Positions 43,853 through 53,115 of a stretch of 64,000 nucleotides of DNA are shown here, in pieces (the first letter of the stretch is position 1; every line of letters starts with the position of its first letter). Source of the stretch: Halomicroarcula saliterrae (GTDB lineage: Archaea; Halobacteriota; Halobacteria; Halobacteriales; Haloarculaceae). Both the position numbers and the translations under genes were made by a program. The stretch covers positions 806,001 to 870,000 of the forward strand of contig NZ_JAMQON010000001.1 of NCBI RefSeq assembly GCF_031624395.1, given 5' to 3'. The notes below the pieces were generated by a model. That model was not told the origin of the DNA and searched no databases. It was given only the letters and a program-made list of their open reading frames with translations.

Positions 43853-46800
43853 ATGCCAGGTAACGACCCACTTCAGTCACGGGACGATCACACGACACCG
43901 TCCGAACAGTTCAGGAAAGATAGGCTCGAACGTGACGAGATTGACCCGACGACGTATCCGGCACAGGTCGACCGAGCTGCTGCTGATATTCTTCGTGGTA
44001 TCGCTGTCGGAGCAACTGATGACCCGACAGACATCGGTGGGACAATCGATAAGTTCAATTTCGATTCGGCGACGGGCCAATTCTACACTGAAGGGTTGAT
44101 CGAGATCGCTGGTGAGGATTCCCCGCTTGCAGCGAACCTCCGCGAATACGATTATGAGACAATCGGAGACTTGGCGTTCCAGCTCAATTCGCTGCGGCAC
44201 ACGCTCCGCGAGACCGGCAGTTCGATGGATATCGACCGGGCGTTGGAAGCGTTACTCGAAAAGACGGCGGCGGCAGCAATCGAACGAAGCGTCAAGTCGG
44301 GTGGGAACGACGGAGCCGGGCTCCGGGCACTACGCGACACTGACTCTGTGAGCGATCTAACGGCTCGATTGTTTTCCGACCCGCGTGTCGATGCGTATGC
44401 ACAGGCACTCGTCGAGCAAATACCGGCTTCGGACACTGATTCTGCCGAACTGGTCGAGCAATTAGACGAAGCCCGGATGACCACGCCGCTGTGGAATCAT
44501 CAACGAGAGGCGCTGGAGCGATGGCACACCAACCAACAGCGGGGATACGTCGACATGGCGACAGCAACGGGGAAAACAGTGCTTGGGCTCGCAGCAATCG
44601 CATTGCGATACGGGTCGTTACATCCGACAGATACGTCGGAAGCACCGGAACTGAGAGATACTAGTGACATCCCTGCAGCCGCGACTCGCCCTCGCGTACT
44701 GATTGTGGCCGGCACGGAGCTGTTGCTCGGTCAGTGGCGGGCGGAGTTAGACGAACACCTCGATATCCCGCGTGACCGTACCGAACCGGTTTCGGATGAT
44801 GATCGGATGATCGAACTCTCGTGGGGTGATATCGAGTTCAGAACAGCACAGGGACTCCTCGAAACGCCGGAGTTTACCCGGTACGATTTAGTGATTCTCG
44901 ACGAGGCTCACCGGTACTCCAGTGGGAAGACTGATGGGCGCGGATGGGGGGACCTCTTCGAGGACTTGACAGCCGGAGCGGACGCGATTCTGGCGATGTC
45001 CGGGTCCGTCGACAGTGGCTGGACTGGTGACGAGACAGCTGAGAACGCCCTCGAACAACATCTGGATCAGTGTTATAAATTCGACGTCGCAAAAGCCCGC
45101 CGCGAAGGTGTGATCGCCGACTTCACCTGGCAGGTTCGATACTTGCCTGTGACGGGCGACCGCGTGGACCGCCTCGGGAGTCAGACTCGAATCACTTCGG
45201 CGAGCTACGATTCCGAAACCGGAACGATAAACGCTGATCGGCTGAACGTAGACGCGACAAACCTCCCCACGGACATCGTCGATTATAACGACTTGCGATC
45301 GTTCGTGCAATCGAACAACGGAGGCGACCTCAGATCCAGTTCAACACAGTTTGACGCGTTCGCGTCAGCGCTGCTCGCTCGCAAGCCACTCCGGTGGAAC
45401 ACGGCACCCGATTCGGAAGCCATCGCAGCACTCGTCGCTGAACACGCCCCGGCGCAGAAAACTGTCGTCTTGGTCCGGTCGTACGATGCCGCGGCGGAAC
45501 TCCGCTCTATCTTGACAGAGCGACACGGTATCAGCGATGATGCGATCGTGGCGTTTACTGATTCCTCGGAGGACCGCCTGGAGAAAATCGAGCGGTTTAA
45601 CGAGCTTTCGCAGGGGGTCATAATCGGTCCTGGCGATCTCCTCGGGACCGGTGTCGATATGCCGGACGCAGAGGTTGCGGTAAACGTCTCTCGCGGAGGG
45701 GTGAACGCGTCACTCGTCCAGCGCATCGGTCGAGTCCTTCGCAATCCGACAGGGGACAAAGAAGCCACGTTCTATCATTTAGTTGCTCAACCGCTTGAAA
45801 CGGATGCAATAGATACCGTTGAGGATGGTGCGCAGCTGCTCGAACGTGCAGCGGAGTTCCGCGCGTTGGGTGACACCTTCCGCGAAGTGCCGAGCTACAA
45901 GTCACATGATGATGTGGCTTCGACGCTCGTTACCCTGGAGAATGAAGGGGTGAAATTGTTCGAGCGAATCGACGACGAAACTCAGTTAGTGACAGCTGAC
46001 GAGGCGCACGAACACGTCCGCACGCTCCAAGCGATGGTCTACGATGCGGCCGCAAACGCCGACGACCCTACGGCCCGTGATCGACCGGTCCTGGAATCGT
46101 GGGGCGACGCCTCGACGGGAACTGATCAAACCAGTGAGGAAACCTTCCCACAGCGAAATGCAGCGTACGAGCGGTATCGACTCTCACTTGGCCCGTACCG
46201 CGTTGCAAAGGCCGTCGCAACGCAGTACTACGACACGGCCATTGATATTGAGGAACGGGACGGCCGTTACCACGTCGAATTCGAGGATGACGAGTTAGCT
46301 AGCACTGAGTATCACGAAGACTTCGAGCGGTGGCTCAATAGCTATCGGCAGTGGCGGGAACGCTGTGACAATCGTGACGGGAGTGGCGAACCGGGTTCGC
46401 TACCGCAGTACAAGAGTGAGTGGCCAGAGCCGCCAGAAGACAAAGGGGTAATGCTTCCACGTGAGGTCGTTGATGAAATCGGGATTTCGTACGCGGACGC
46501 TGACCCGATTTTCTTCCCATACGTCGATGGTGAGCTGTATGCGTTACCGCTACCAGACGGCCAGTATTTGACTGTCGACGGGATAACCGAAAGCCCCGAC
46601 GGCCCGTCCGAGGAACCGACCGCCGAGGAAGGCGCTGGATACACTATTGACGCGGTCCTGCTGGCCGCTGCCCGAGCACGCGACGAATCTCTCGACGAGA
46701 CCCTCTCACAAGCGGTCACTGGTTTCCTGAAAGAGGCCATTGAGAAGGATAGCATCGCTAGTGAGGCAAGCGAATCCAACTCCCGGGCAGAGGTAGATGT

Positions 46801-47047
46801 CGAACTTTCAGATAGACATGAGCGGTTACTACAGGCGCTGGCTGAAGAAGAACCAGCAATCGATGGAGTCAGTGACTTACTCGATATCGCACTGCGACAA
46901 GAGTTGGAAGAGACCAGTGATGGTGTCACAATATCACTGGACGGTGTGATGATAGCGGCAGTCCGCTCGCAGATTGATGAGGACACATCGGTCGAGGACC
47001 ACGTCACAAAAACACTCACTGACGCATTAGAACGTAATCTGAACTGA
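43853..47047 (+). CDS. Large SF2 helicase with triple RHH-like C-terminal tail
   Basis: A 1064-residue protein. The N-terminal 210 residues are helical. The SF2 core starts with LWNHQREALERWHT (Q-like motif), Walker A ATATGKT (236-242), VILDEAHRYSSG (DEAH), AMSGSVDSGW, then GTGVDMPDAEVAVNVSRGG and QRIGRVLRNPTG (helicase C motifs V and VI). A segment near 870 (LPREVVDEIGISYADADPIFF) recalls AbrB-like strands. The last 135 residues repeat a ribbon-helix-helix-like unit three times (about 930, 981, 1025). It is divergent from the homing-repeat protein. Confidence 0.85.
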   Translation: MPGNDPLQSRDDHTTPSEQFRKDRLERDEIDPTTYPAQVDRAAADILRGIAVGATDDPTDIGGTIDKFNFDSATGQFYTEGLIEIAGEDSPLAANLREYDYETIGDLAFQLNSLRHTLRETGSSMDIDRALEALLEKTAAAAIERSVKSGGNDGAGLRALRDTDSVSDLTARLFSDPRVDAYAQALVEQIPASDTDSAELVEQLDEARMTTPLWNHQREALERWHTNQQRGYVDMATATGKTVLGLAAIALRYGSLHPTDTSEAPELRDTSDIPAAATRPRVLIVAGTELLLGQWRAELDEHLDIPRDRTEPVSDDDRMIELSWGDIEFRTAQGLLETPEFTRYDLVILDEAHRYSSGKTDGRGWGDLFEDLTAGADAILAMSGSVDSGWTGDETAENALEQHLDQCYKFDVAKARREGVIADFTWQVRYLPVTGDRVDRLGSQTRITSASYDSETGTINADRLNVDATNLPTDIVDYNDLRSFVQSNNGGDLRSSSTQFDAFASALLARKPLRWNTAPDSEAIAALVAEHAPAQKTVVLVRSYDAAAELRSILTERHGISDDAIVAFTDSSEDRLEKIERFNELSQGVIIGPGDLLGTGVDMPDAEVAVNVSRGGVNASLVQRIGRVLRNPTGDKEATFYHLVAQPLETDAIDTVEDGAQLLERAAEFRALGDTFREVPSYKSHDDVASTLVTLENEGVKLFERIDDETQLVTADEAHEHVRTLQAMVYDAAANADDPTARDRPVLESWGDASTGTDQTSEETFPQRNAAYERYRLSLGPYRVAKAVATQYYDTAIDIEERDGRYHVEFEDDELASTEYHEDFERWLNSYRQWRERCDNRDGSGEPGSLPQYKSEWPEPPEDKGVMLPREVVDEIGISYADADPIFFPYVDGELYALPLPDGQYLTVDGITESPDGPSEEPTAEEGAGYTIDAVLLAAARARDESLDETLSQAVTGFLKEAIEKDSIASEASESNSRAEVDVELSDRHERLLQALAEEEPAIDGVSDLLDIALRQELEETSDGVTISLDGVMIAAVRSQIDEDTSVEDHVTKTLTDALERNLN

Positions 47048-47100
47048 TTTGCCGACGGTAGAAGCGTCCTCAATCTCGGACAACCTATTGGAATCGTGCA

Positions 47101-48048
47101 TCACACAGTTGCATCCACATCCGTTGTGGCGAGTGCTTGCGCGAGGAGTTCCAAATCATCCTTGTATTCCAGTGTGTCAAGCCACCGCTCTGGTAGCTCG
47201 TCTGCCCCGAACCTTGCACCGGCGATCGCACCTGTGACCGCACCAAGTGTATCTGTATCCCCGCCGCGGTTGACTGACGTGATAATCGCGTCTTCGGCGG
47301 TGTCTGTGGTTAGGGCATCGTACAGCGACGTCTGGAGTGTGTGGACAACGTAGCCCGTATTCTCTAACTGCTTCTCACCGACGAGGTCAGGGACGAGGCG
47401 AATCGTTTCCACGAGCTCGTCCGGGGCATCGCCCTCGATTTGTTCAATTGCATCGCTGAGCGGGTCGTCAAACCCGTTGAGATAGCCAGCTATAGTGTGA
47501 TTGAGGAGTACGCACCCGTACTGACATCGTGGGTCATAGTGCGTGATGGCGGAGGACTGCTTGCTGACGCGTTCGAGTGTTTCCGGGGCGTCGGCGAACG
47601 CGATGGCGTGCGGTGCACACCGCATGATACTGCCGTTCCCGGCGTTAGAACCTTCAGCGCGTCGTTGCCAGACTTCTCGACCAGCGTCACGCCACGACGT
47701 ACCGGATTGGTATTCGCTGATAGCGTCGGCGGTCATCAGGCCGACATCGAACGGCCCATCGTCGTACCAAGCTGCGAAGCGGTCAGCGATATCCTGCCCG
47801 TCGAACGCCGCTTGCTCGGCGAGGCTCCTGGCATTACAGAGTGCGAGGTCAGTGTCGTCGGTCACGGTGCCAGCGGTTTTACCGTGCGTGCCGTGACCGA
47901 CCATGTCGGTGAGCGTGCCGTGCTGTTTCGTGATCTGATTCGGGGAGCGGAACTCAACAGGACGCCCTAACGCGTCCCCACAAGCAAGGCCGAGAAGCGT
48001 TCCTTTCGCAGTATCTGCTGAAACCATTGGATGTTTGTTGTATTGCAT
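47101..48048 (-). CDS. ADP-ribosylglycohydrolase
   Basis: A 315-residue (or 308 from the internal Met MVSADTAKG) protein of the ARH fold. Metal-binding motifs are TVTDDTDLALC near residue 62 and SVNRGGDTDTLGAVTGAIAGA near residue 260, plus GSNAGNGSIMRCAPHA. The enzyme removes ADP-ribose from proteins, DNA or RNA. In a defence island it may reverse ADP-ribosylation by a toxin, or act as an effector. A 16-bp palindrome lies just upstream of the ATG. Convergent with the large helicase. Confidence 0.88.
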   Translation of the reverse strand: MQYNKHPMVSADTAKGTLLGLACGDALGRPVEFRSPNQITKQHGTLTDMVGHGTHGKTAGTVTDDTDLALCNARSLAEQAAFDGQDIADRFAAWYDDGPFDVGLMTADAISEYQSGTSWRDAGREVWQRRAEGSNAGNGSIMRCAPHAIAFADAPETLERVSKQSSAITHYDPRCQYGCVLLNHTIAGYLNGFDDPLSDAIEQIEGDAPDELVETIRLVPDLVGEKQLENTGYVVHTLQTSLYDALTTDTAEDAIITSVNRGGDTDTLGAVTGAIAGARFGADELPERWLDTLEYKDDLELLAQALATTDVDATV

Positions 48049-48055
48049 TGGTGGG

Positions 48056-48071
48056 TACTTGTATACAAGTA
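48056..48071. promoter_or_regulatory. Perfect 16-bp palindrome before the ADP-ribosylglycohydrolase gene
   Basis: TACTTGTATACAAGTA is a perfect palindrome 7 nt before the ATG at 48048. A dimeric repressor (for example one of the HTH or ribbon-helix-helix proteins nearby) could bind here and block initiation. The AT-rich centre may also act as a TATA element. Confidence 0.55.
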
Positions 48072-48247
48072 TGGTAATGGGTCACTCGGCGGAAATCAGC
48101 AATAGTTGTCACAAGGTTGCTGGCTCCTCAAGGAGACGTCGTTAGTATTCGCACCGAGCCAGAGCAGTATTTCAGCGGGTGATGCGCCATATAATCATAC
48201 AGATTGTAAAAAGATTGATTTGAGAAAAGGTTGAAGTTAGGAATCCA

Positions 48248-48556
48248 ATGGGAGAGAACGGTCAAACCAATTTGACTGATTTGACTAAAAATCAAAAGGC
48301 GGTATTGAAAGTGCTAGCAGATGCTGATGGTGAGGCTCTCCGTGGTGTTGAGGTACGTCGTCGGCTGCGAGAAGATTATAATATAGAACTCACAAAGAAC
48401 GGGATGAACTCGGTAATAAGCAGGCGATCAAGGTATCCAAGACATATGACAGATATCGGTTGGGTTGAACAAAGTGAGATTGAGGATAATACTAGACATG
48501 CTTACCATCGGCTCAAGCCGGAATATATCAATACAGTACGCGAGCAGCTCCAGTAA
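48248..48556 (+). CDS. Winged-helix-like small protein
   Basis: A 102-residue protein. The region TKNQKAVLKVLADADGEALRGVEVRRRLREDYN and the following KNGMNSVISRRSRYPRHMTDIGWVEQSE fit a winged helix (recognition helix then wing). Its AT-rich codon usage differs from the rest of the island and suggests recent acquisition. It is 106 nt upstream of the Mrr-type nuclease gene in the same direction and may regulate it. No specific family recognised. Confidence 0.6.
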   Translation: MGENGQTNLTDLTKNQKAVLKVLADADGEALRGVEVRRRLREDYNIELTKNGMNSVISRRSRYPRHMTDIGWVEQSEIEDNTRHAYHRLKPEYINTVREQLQ

Positions 48557-48662
48557 GCTACTTTGTACTATTTAAAATAAGACCGTTTAGAGCAGCTTTG
48601 CAGCTACACTGTACTGCGGAACACTATTTGTGGGTGCAGTATACATTTTAGTTACTTACGAA

Positions 48663-50021
48663 ATGGCTGTTCTCGATGATTTGTCCGGGTTCGAGTTTGA
48701 GGATTTGATGGAGGATGTGTTCCGGAATCTCGGGTATGAGAACGTCCGGCAGGCCGAAAAAACGGCTGATGAAGGCCGTGACGTGTTGATGGAGGAAGTC
48801 GTTGACGGGACGCGCCGAGCGATTGTCGTTGAGTGTAAGCACACAGATACTGTCGGCCGGCCAGTCGTGCAGAAACTGCACTCCGCGATTTCGACGTTCG
48901 ATTTCGACGGGCCCAAACGCGGGATGATCGTGACGACCGGGCGGTGTACTGGCCCGGCTCACGAGTACGTTGAGCGACTCCGGGAGAACGGTGATCCGTA
49001 CCCGATTGAAATTATCGACGGGGAAGCTCTTCGTGACATCGCTGATGATGTCGGTCTGGATTTGTACAACGGCCGCATCGAAATTCTGTGTGACGAGACG
49101 CTTCGACCGTACGACCCGGCCGGGTCATCATCAGCGCCGATCCACCAGGCGTTCCGTGATATCGACAACATAGACGGTGGAGCCGTACCGGATCCGCAGT
49201 CCCATGTCACGTTCCGCCCGACAGTCACAGTCACGGCCGACACGGACGCGGTCTTCAAGACATCTGTCGGTGTTATCCATCGAATTAACGACCGGACGCG
49301 GTTCGTCATTCACGCCGACCGGGGGAATCCCACGATCGCCTCCGAGGATGTCGGTACCTTGGTTGCCGAGAATCGCCATGCAGCGGTCGAACTGACTGAT
49401 GATGAGTTCGAAGACGCGTTCGATGGCGTCGAGCAAAATCGGTTCGGGCAGACACAAACAGAGTACAAAGAGTGGGCCGTCGATCAACTCCGGAGAGTGC
49501 ACACCACAGACGTGACTTACACCGGCGACAACAACGTCACGTACACGAAGACGTGTGAACCGAATCTTTCAGATATCTCTGTGCAATCGATTAACGCTGT
49601 CTACCTCCCCGATGTCAGGCACTCGGTCCAGCTACAGAACTACACGTATCCGTACCAGTACTTCGCTGCCGGTCCGTCACGCGTTACGACCGAGGACGGC
49701 ATCCACCAGTGCGTGCACTGCGAGACAAGTGGAGCAGGGGAACCGTACACGTATTGCTCGAATTGCGGCGCGATAAGCTGCGAGAAGCACATCAAGACTG
49801 AACGACTCGACCAGGAACCGGTGTGTACCGGGTGTGCCGTCACCGAACGGTTCGCGCTGAAAACGAAGTACTTCTACAACGACGAAAATCTCGACGAGTT
49901 CCGCGAAGAATACGGAGAGATGTCGATTCCCGAGAAAGCCATGGAAAACACAATCCTCAGTAGTGCTGTGCTGCTACTGGTCATGGCCTTCGCTGTCGGC
50001 GTTGGTATCGCATTGTTATGA
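48663..50021 (+). CDS. Mrr-type restriction nuclease with zinc ribbon and C-terminal membrane helix
   Basis: A 452-residue protein starting at the ATG before AVLDDLSGFEFEDLMEDVF. The N-terminal Mrr/PD-(D/E)XK domain has GRDVLM (Asp 40) and VVECKH (Glu 57, Lys 59), then QKLHSAISTFDFDGPKRGMIVTTG. A long central domain follows. Near residue 360 is a CxxC-rich zinc ribbon (CVHC, CSNCGAISC, CTGC). The last 20 residues (ILSSAVLLLVMAFAVGVGIALL) form a transmembrane helix. A membrane-anchored Mrr nuclease could guard incoming DNA at the envelope. Confidence 0.82.
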   Translation: MAVLDDLSGFEFEDLMEDVFRNLGYENVRQAEKTADEGRDVLMEEVVDGTRRAIVVECKHTDTVGRPVVQKLHSAISTFDFDGPKRGMIVTTGRCTGPAHEYVERLRENGDPYPIEIIDGEALRDIADDVGLDLYNGRIEILCDETLRPYDPAGSSSAPIHQAFRDIDNIDGGAVPDPQSHVTFRPTVTVTADTDAVFKTSVGVIHRINDRTRFVIHADRGNPTIASEDVGTLVAENRHAAVELTDDEFEDAFDGVEQNRFGQTQTEYKEWAVDQLRRVHTTDVTYTGDNNVTYTKTCEPNLSDISVQSINAVYLPDVRHSVQLQNYTYPYQYFAAGPSRVTTEDGIHQCVHCETSGAGEPYTYCSNCGAISCEKHIKTERLDQEPVCTGCAVTERFALKTKYFYNDENLDEFREEYGEMSIPEKAMENTILSSAVLLLVMAFAVGVGIALL

Positions 50022-50147
50022 CAGCCAGCAGTCCCCCGATCTGGTGTTGGGAATCGGGCGACGGTTTAACAATCAGGTTCGCATGAGTATGGGTATGTTA
50101 GTACAGTTCGTGATTCACGCTGTCAGTTTGCATCGGAACCACTCGTG

Positions 50148-52214
50148 ATGAGCGGGCAGGACAAACTGAGTGGCAGCTTGGTATCAGTCCCATTCGGTCA
50201 ATCTGAAACAGAATCAGCAGTCCGAGACGAATACCGGGAGCTGCGCAACAAGTACGGACCAGAGAACGTACTCGTGTTGACGGGGTCGCCGACGAGCATG
50301 GACTCGTTTGAGGAAGTCCTCGAACCAGAAGTCCCCGGTGCAGGTGTCCCTCGTGTCTCGTCACTCGTGGTGCATGCGACTGACGTGGTCAACGCAGTGA
50401 CTGACGAAGTAATTCTGTCGGATATGTTACGCCGGGAACTCGTACATCGGTTCCTCGCTGACAAGGAATGGGAGTCGGAGTATTTCGAGACCGCGGCTGA
50501 ATTAGATTCCTTTGCCGGAGACGTGGCGCAACTCATGGAGACAGCGACGTGGCAAAGCGCTGCACTCGATACGACACCGGAACTAATCGAGATCGACGAG
50601 ACCATCGCCGAGTTCCAAGCATGGCTCGCTGACCACGGCCACATCGAACGCGGACAGTTGCTGTCGACCGCCATCGAACAGCTCACTGACCCGGAACAGC
50701 GAGATGTCGCGGTTGATGTTGATGCGGTCCTCGCCGTCGAGTTCGAGGAGTTCTTCCCGCTTGATCGACAGTACCTGTCCGCACTGACGACAGATCTTGA
50801 GTTAGTCTGCGTTCGTGAGCGAGCGAGCAGCGTTCGCCGAACTGGCGTAGAGACCGGCCCGGTAACAGACTACGTCTCGCTGACCGACAGTGGTTCCGAG
50901 GCAGAGGCGTCGCCTGCATCGCGGCCGGCGGCGACAGCCCGGTACTTGTCGACCGGTGATGTGCCGGATGACCCGGAGAATGGTGCTGTCACCGTGATGA
51001 GTGCGGAGTCTGGTGATGAGCAGTTTGACCGGATTGCTGATGAGATCGAGCGACTCCGGGAGGTTCACGGGTGGCAGTATGACTCGTTCGCTGTCGCAAC
51101 CGGGCACGGGACTGATGGGGTATCGGACGCGATTCGTGCACTCACGCAGGCAGGTATCCCGACTGAATCGACGACGGTCACCGGGTTCGGTGATGATCCG
51201 GCGATCCGGGAACTGTTGGAAGTCACGCGGTACTACGCTGCTGAAAGTGAGGGTGAGGAGACCCCGTCTGTCGACGAGAGTGAGTTCGATACGGCGCTGC
51301 TGTCGACGATTCGTGCGGAGGAGGACTCGCTTGCGGATGTGTTGCGTCGGTGGGCGACGGCGTCGGGGTTGAAAGATCGGATTGCGACGCGAGCGTCGCC
51401 GCTGGACGCGCGGTCGCAGTTCGGGAACGTCCGACGGGTGTTTTCGATGGCGAAGTTCATCGAGGACACGGAGTTCATCGAGGCGTCGTGGCCCGTATTC
51501 GTGGAGATGCTCGAACGCGCTCACGAACACGCCGAATCGGAAACGCGGACGAGTGCAACGGATCTGGACGGTGGCGTTCGCGTCGACCGGTTAGAATCGC
51601 TGAAGAACGGGTCGTGGCGCGCTGTGTTCGTACCGGATGTCGTCGACCAGGCGTTCCCGGGTGAGCCGTTCCTGACGCGACTATTCCCGCAGGACCGCGT
51701 CGTAGAGATGCCTGATTTTCCCGGTGTAACGGACGTGACGGGGAGTGAGGTCGCGGCGACGTTCCAGACGCAATCGACGGCGTCGAGTGACCCGCTCATG
51801 CAGTATCACGTCGAGCAATCCCGGCGGCGATTGGCGGTCGGTGCGAACGCCGCGTCGGAACGCCTGTATTTCTGCCTATACGACCACGAGAGCAGCGCGC
51901 TAGACGAGAAAGTACAGCCGTCACGGTTCCTCACCGATGCGTATCGGCAGTTGCCGTGGATCCAGGACGAGTCTGATGATGAGATTCGGAGTGAACGGCG
52001 CGCGGAAGAGTTCGTCCTCTCACGAATCGACCGTGCGTTAGCCGACGTGCGGCGAACGCAGAGTCTTGAAATGACAGTGTCTCTCGACGACCTGTCGGGT
52101 GATATCGGTGAGATTCACCGTGTGCTTGACGAGAGTGGCGAACGCGGTGAGGCGATGCGGGAGGCGTTGCAGGCTCGCGTTGACTTTGGGGCCGGGAGGG
52201 TGCGCCGTGAGTGA
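50148..52214 (+). CDS. AddB-like protein (inactivated SF1 helicase fold)
   Basis: A 688-residue protein. No Walker A is present, but a UvrD/AddB-like layout can be seen: an N-terminal VSVPFGQSETESAVRDEYREL, a central DDPENGAVTVMSAESGDEQFDRIADEIERLRE (like motif IV), GVRVDRLESLKNGSWRAVFVPDVVDQAFPG, and SRRRLAVGANAASERLYFCLY (like motif VI). As in AddB/RexB, the fold would lack ATPase activity and act as the scanning partner. It is followed by a Cas4-like gene (8-nt overlap) and an AddA-like gene. Confidence 0.65.
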   Translation: MSGQDKLSGSLVSVPFGQSETESAVRDEYRELRNKYGPENVLVLTGSPTSMDSFEEVLEPEVPGAGVPRVSSLVVHATDVVNAVTDEVILSDMLRRELVHRFLADKEWESEYFETAAELDSFAGDVAQLMETATWQSAALDTTPELIEIDETIAEFQAWLADHGHIERGQLLSTAIEQLTDPEQRDVAVDVDAVLAVEFEEFFPLDRQYLSALTTDLELVCVRERASSVRRTGVETGPVTDYVSLTDSGSEAEASPASRPAATARYLSTGDVPDDPENGAVTVMSAESGDEQFDRIADEIERLREVHGWQYDSFAVATGHGTDGVSDAIRALTQAGIPTESTTVTGFGDDPAIRELLEVTRYYAAESEGEETPSVDESEFDTALLSTIRAEEDSLADVLRRWATASGLKDRIATRASPLDARSQFGNVRRVFSMAKFIEDTEFIEASWPVFVEMLERAHEHAESETRTSATDLDGGVRVDRLESLKNGSWRAVFVPDVVDQAFPGEPFLTRLFPQDRVVEMPDFPGVTDVTGSEVAATFQTQSTASSDPLMQYHVEQSRRRLAVGANAASERLYFCLYDHESSALDEKVQPSRFLTDAYRQLPWIQDESDDEIRSERRAEEFVLSRIDRALADVRRTQSLEMTVSLDDLSGDIGEIHRVLDESGERGEAMREALQARVDFGAGRVRRE

Positions 52215-53115
52215 CGTCGTGTCCGTGTCGCCGACTCGACTCGCAACGTACGCGACGTGTCCGCGCCAATACGAGTACAAGCACGTCCAGAGCGTCTCCT
52301 CGCCCGACGAGACGAAGCTGTATCTCCAACAGGGGAAAGCCTACCACGAAATGATTGAGCGCGTCTGTGACGCCACAGGCCGCGACGATGACCCCGGAGT
52401 CATATACGAGCGAGCGATGGACGTGTTCGATGCGACGTGGACCAAGCACATCGACCCCGAGGACTACGCGTCGAACGCTCACCAAGAGTATCAACGACGG
52501 GAGACCCTTGCTGGCATCAAATCGTTCTTCGACCCGGAGGACGGCGACGGAATCGAACACGCAGAGAAATCGGTGGCGACGGAGAAACGAATCCAGTGTG
52601 AACATGACGGCATCGGACTACACGGGTACACTGACAACGTGCTGCGTGACGGTGACACGCTGCATCTGATTGATTACAAACGGAACGTCAGAGGTGTTCT
52701 CGGGTCTTGGAGTGCTGACCGGCTCGAAGAGCACCTGAACGAGGAAGCCCACGAGGCCCAACGTGTCAAGAACGCGTTCCAGACCGCCACGTACACAGAA
52801 GGCATCAAAGACTCCTCACTGTACGAGCCAGGGATGTCCGTTCGGTTCAGCTTTTACGGGTTGTTGCACTCGACGGAGACAGAAAGCACTCCATCCGGGT
52901 ACACCGTGACGGCGAGTGGCCGACCGCGGGAAACGACCGAAGCGTACGAGGAGTATTACGACACGATTTGGGATCTGATTAGAGCCGCGCACGAAGGTAT
53001 TACAACTGAACGGTTCGCCCCGGACCCGTTTGACCTCATCCAGGCGGAAGCCTGCGACGGTTGTGATTATCAGTCGATGTGTGCGGATTACATCGCTACG
53101 GAGGTTCAGCAATGA
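52207..53115 (+). CDS. Cas4/RecB-like PD-(D/E)XK nuclease
   Basis: A 302-residue protein with a GTG start at 52207 inside the previous gene. The N-terminus (SPTRLATYATCPRQYEYKHVQS) has the CPxxY helix with the first Cys of an Fe-S site. The nuclease motif is LHGYTDNVLRDGDTLHLIDYKRN (Asp, then Asp-x-Lys). Three further Cys (CDGCDYQSMC) lie at the end, completing the 4Fe-4S cluster of the Cas4/AddB type. It overlaps the AddA-like gene by 4 nt. It thus supplies the nuclease that the AddB-like protein lacks. Confidence 0.85.
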   Translation: MSDVVSVSPTRLATYATCPRQYEYKHVQSVSSPDETKLYLQQGKAYHEMIERVCDATGRDDDPGVIYERAMDVFDATWTKHIDPEDYASNAHQEYQRRETLAGIKSFFDPEDGDGIEHAEKSVATEKRIQCEHDGIGLHGYTDNVLRDGDTLHLIDYKRNVRGVLGSWSADRLEEHLNEEAHEAQRVKNAFQTATYTEGIKDSSLYEPGMSVRFSFYGLLHSTETESTPSGYTVTASGRPRETTEAYEEYYDTIWDLIRAAHEGITTERFAPDPFDLIQAEACDGCDYQSMCADYIATEVQQ

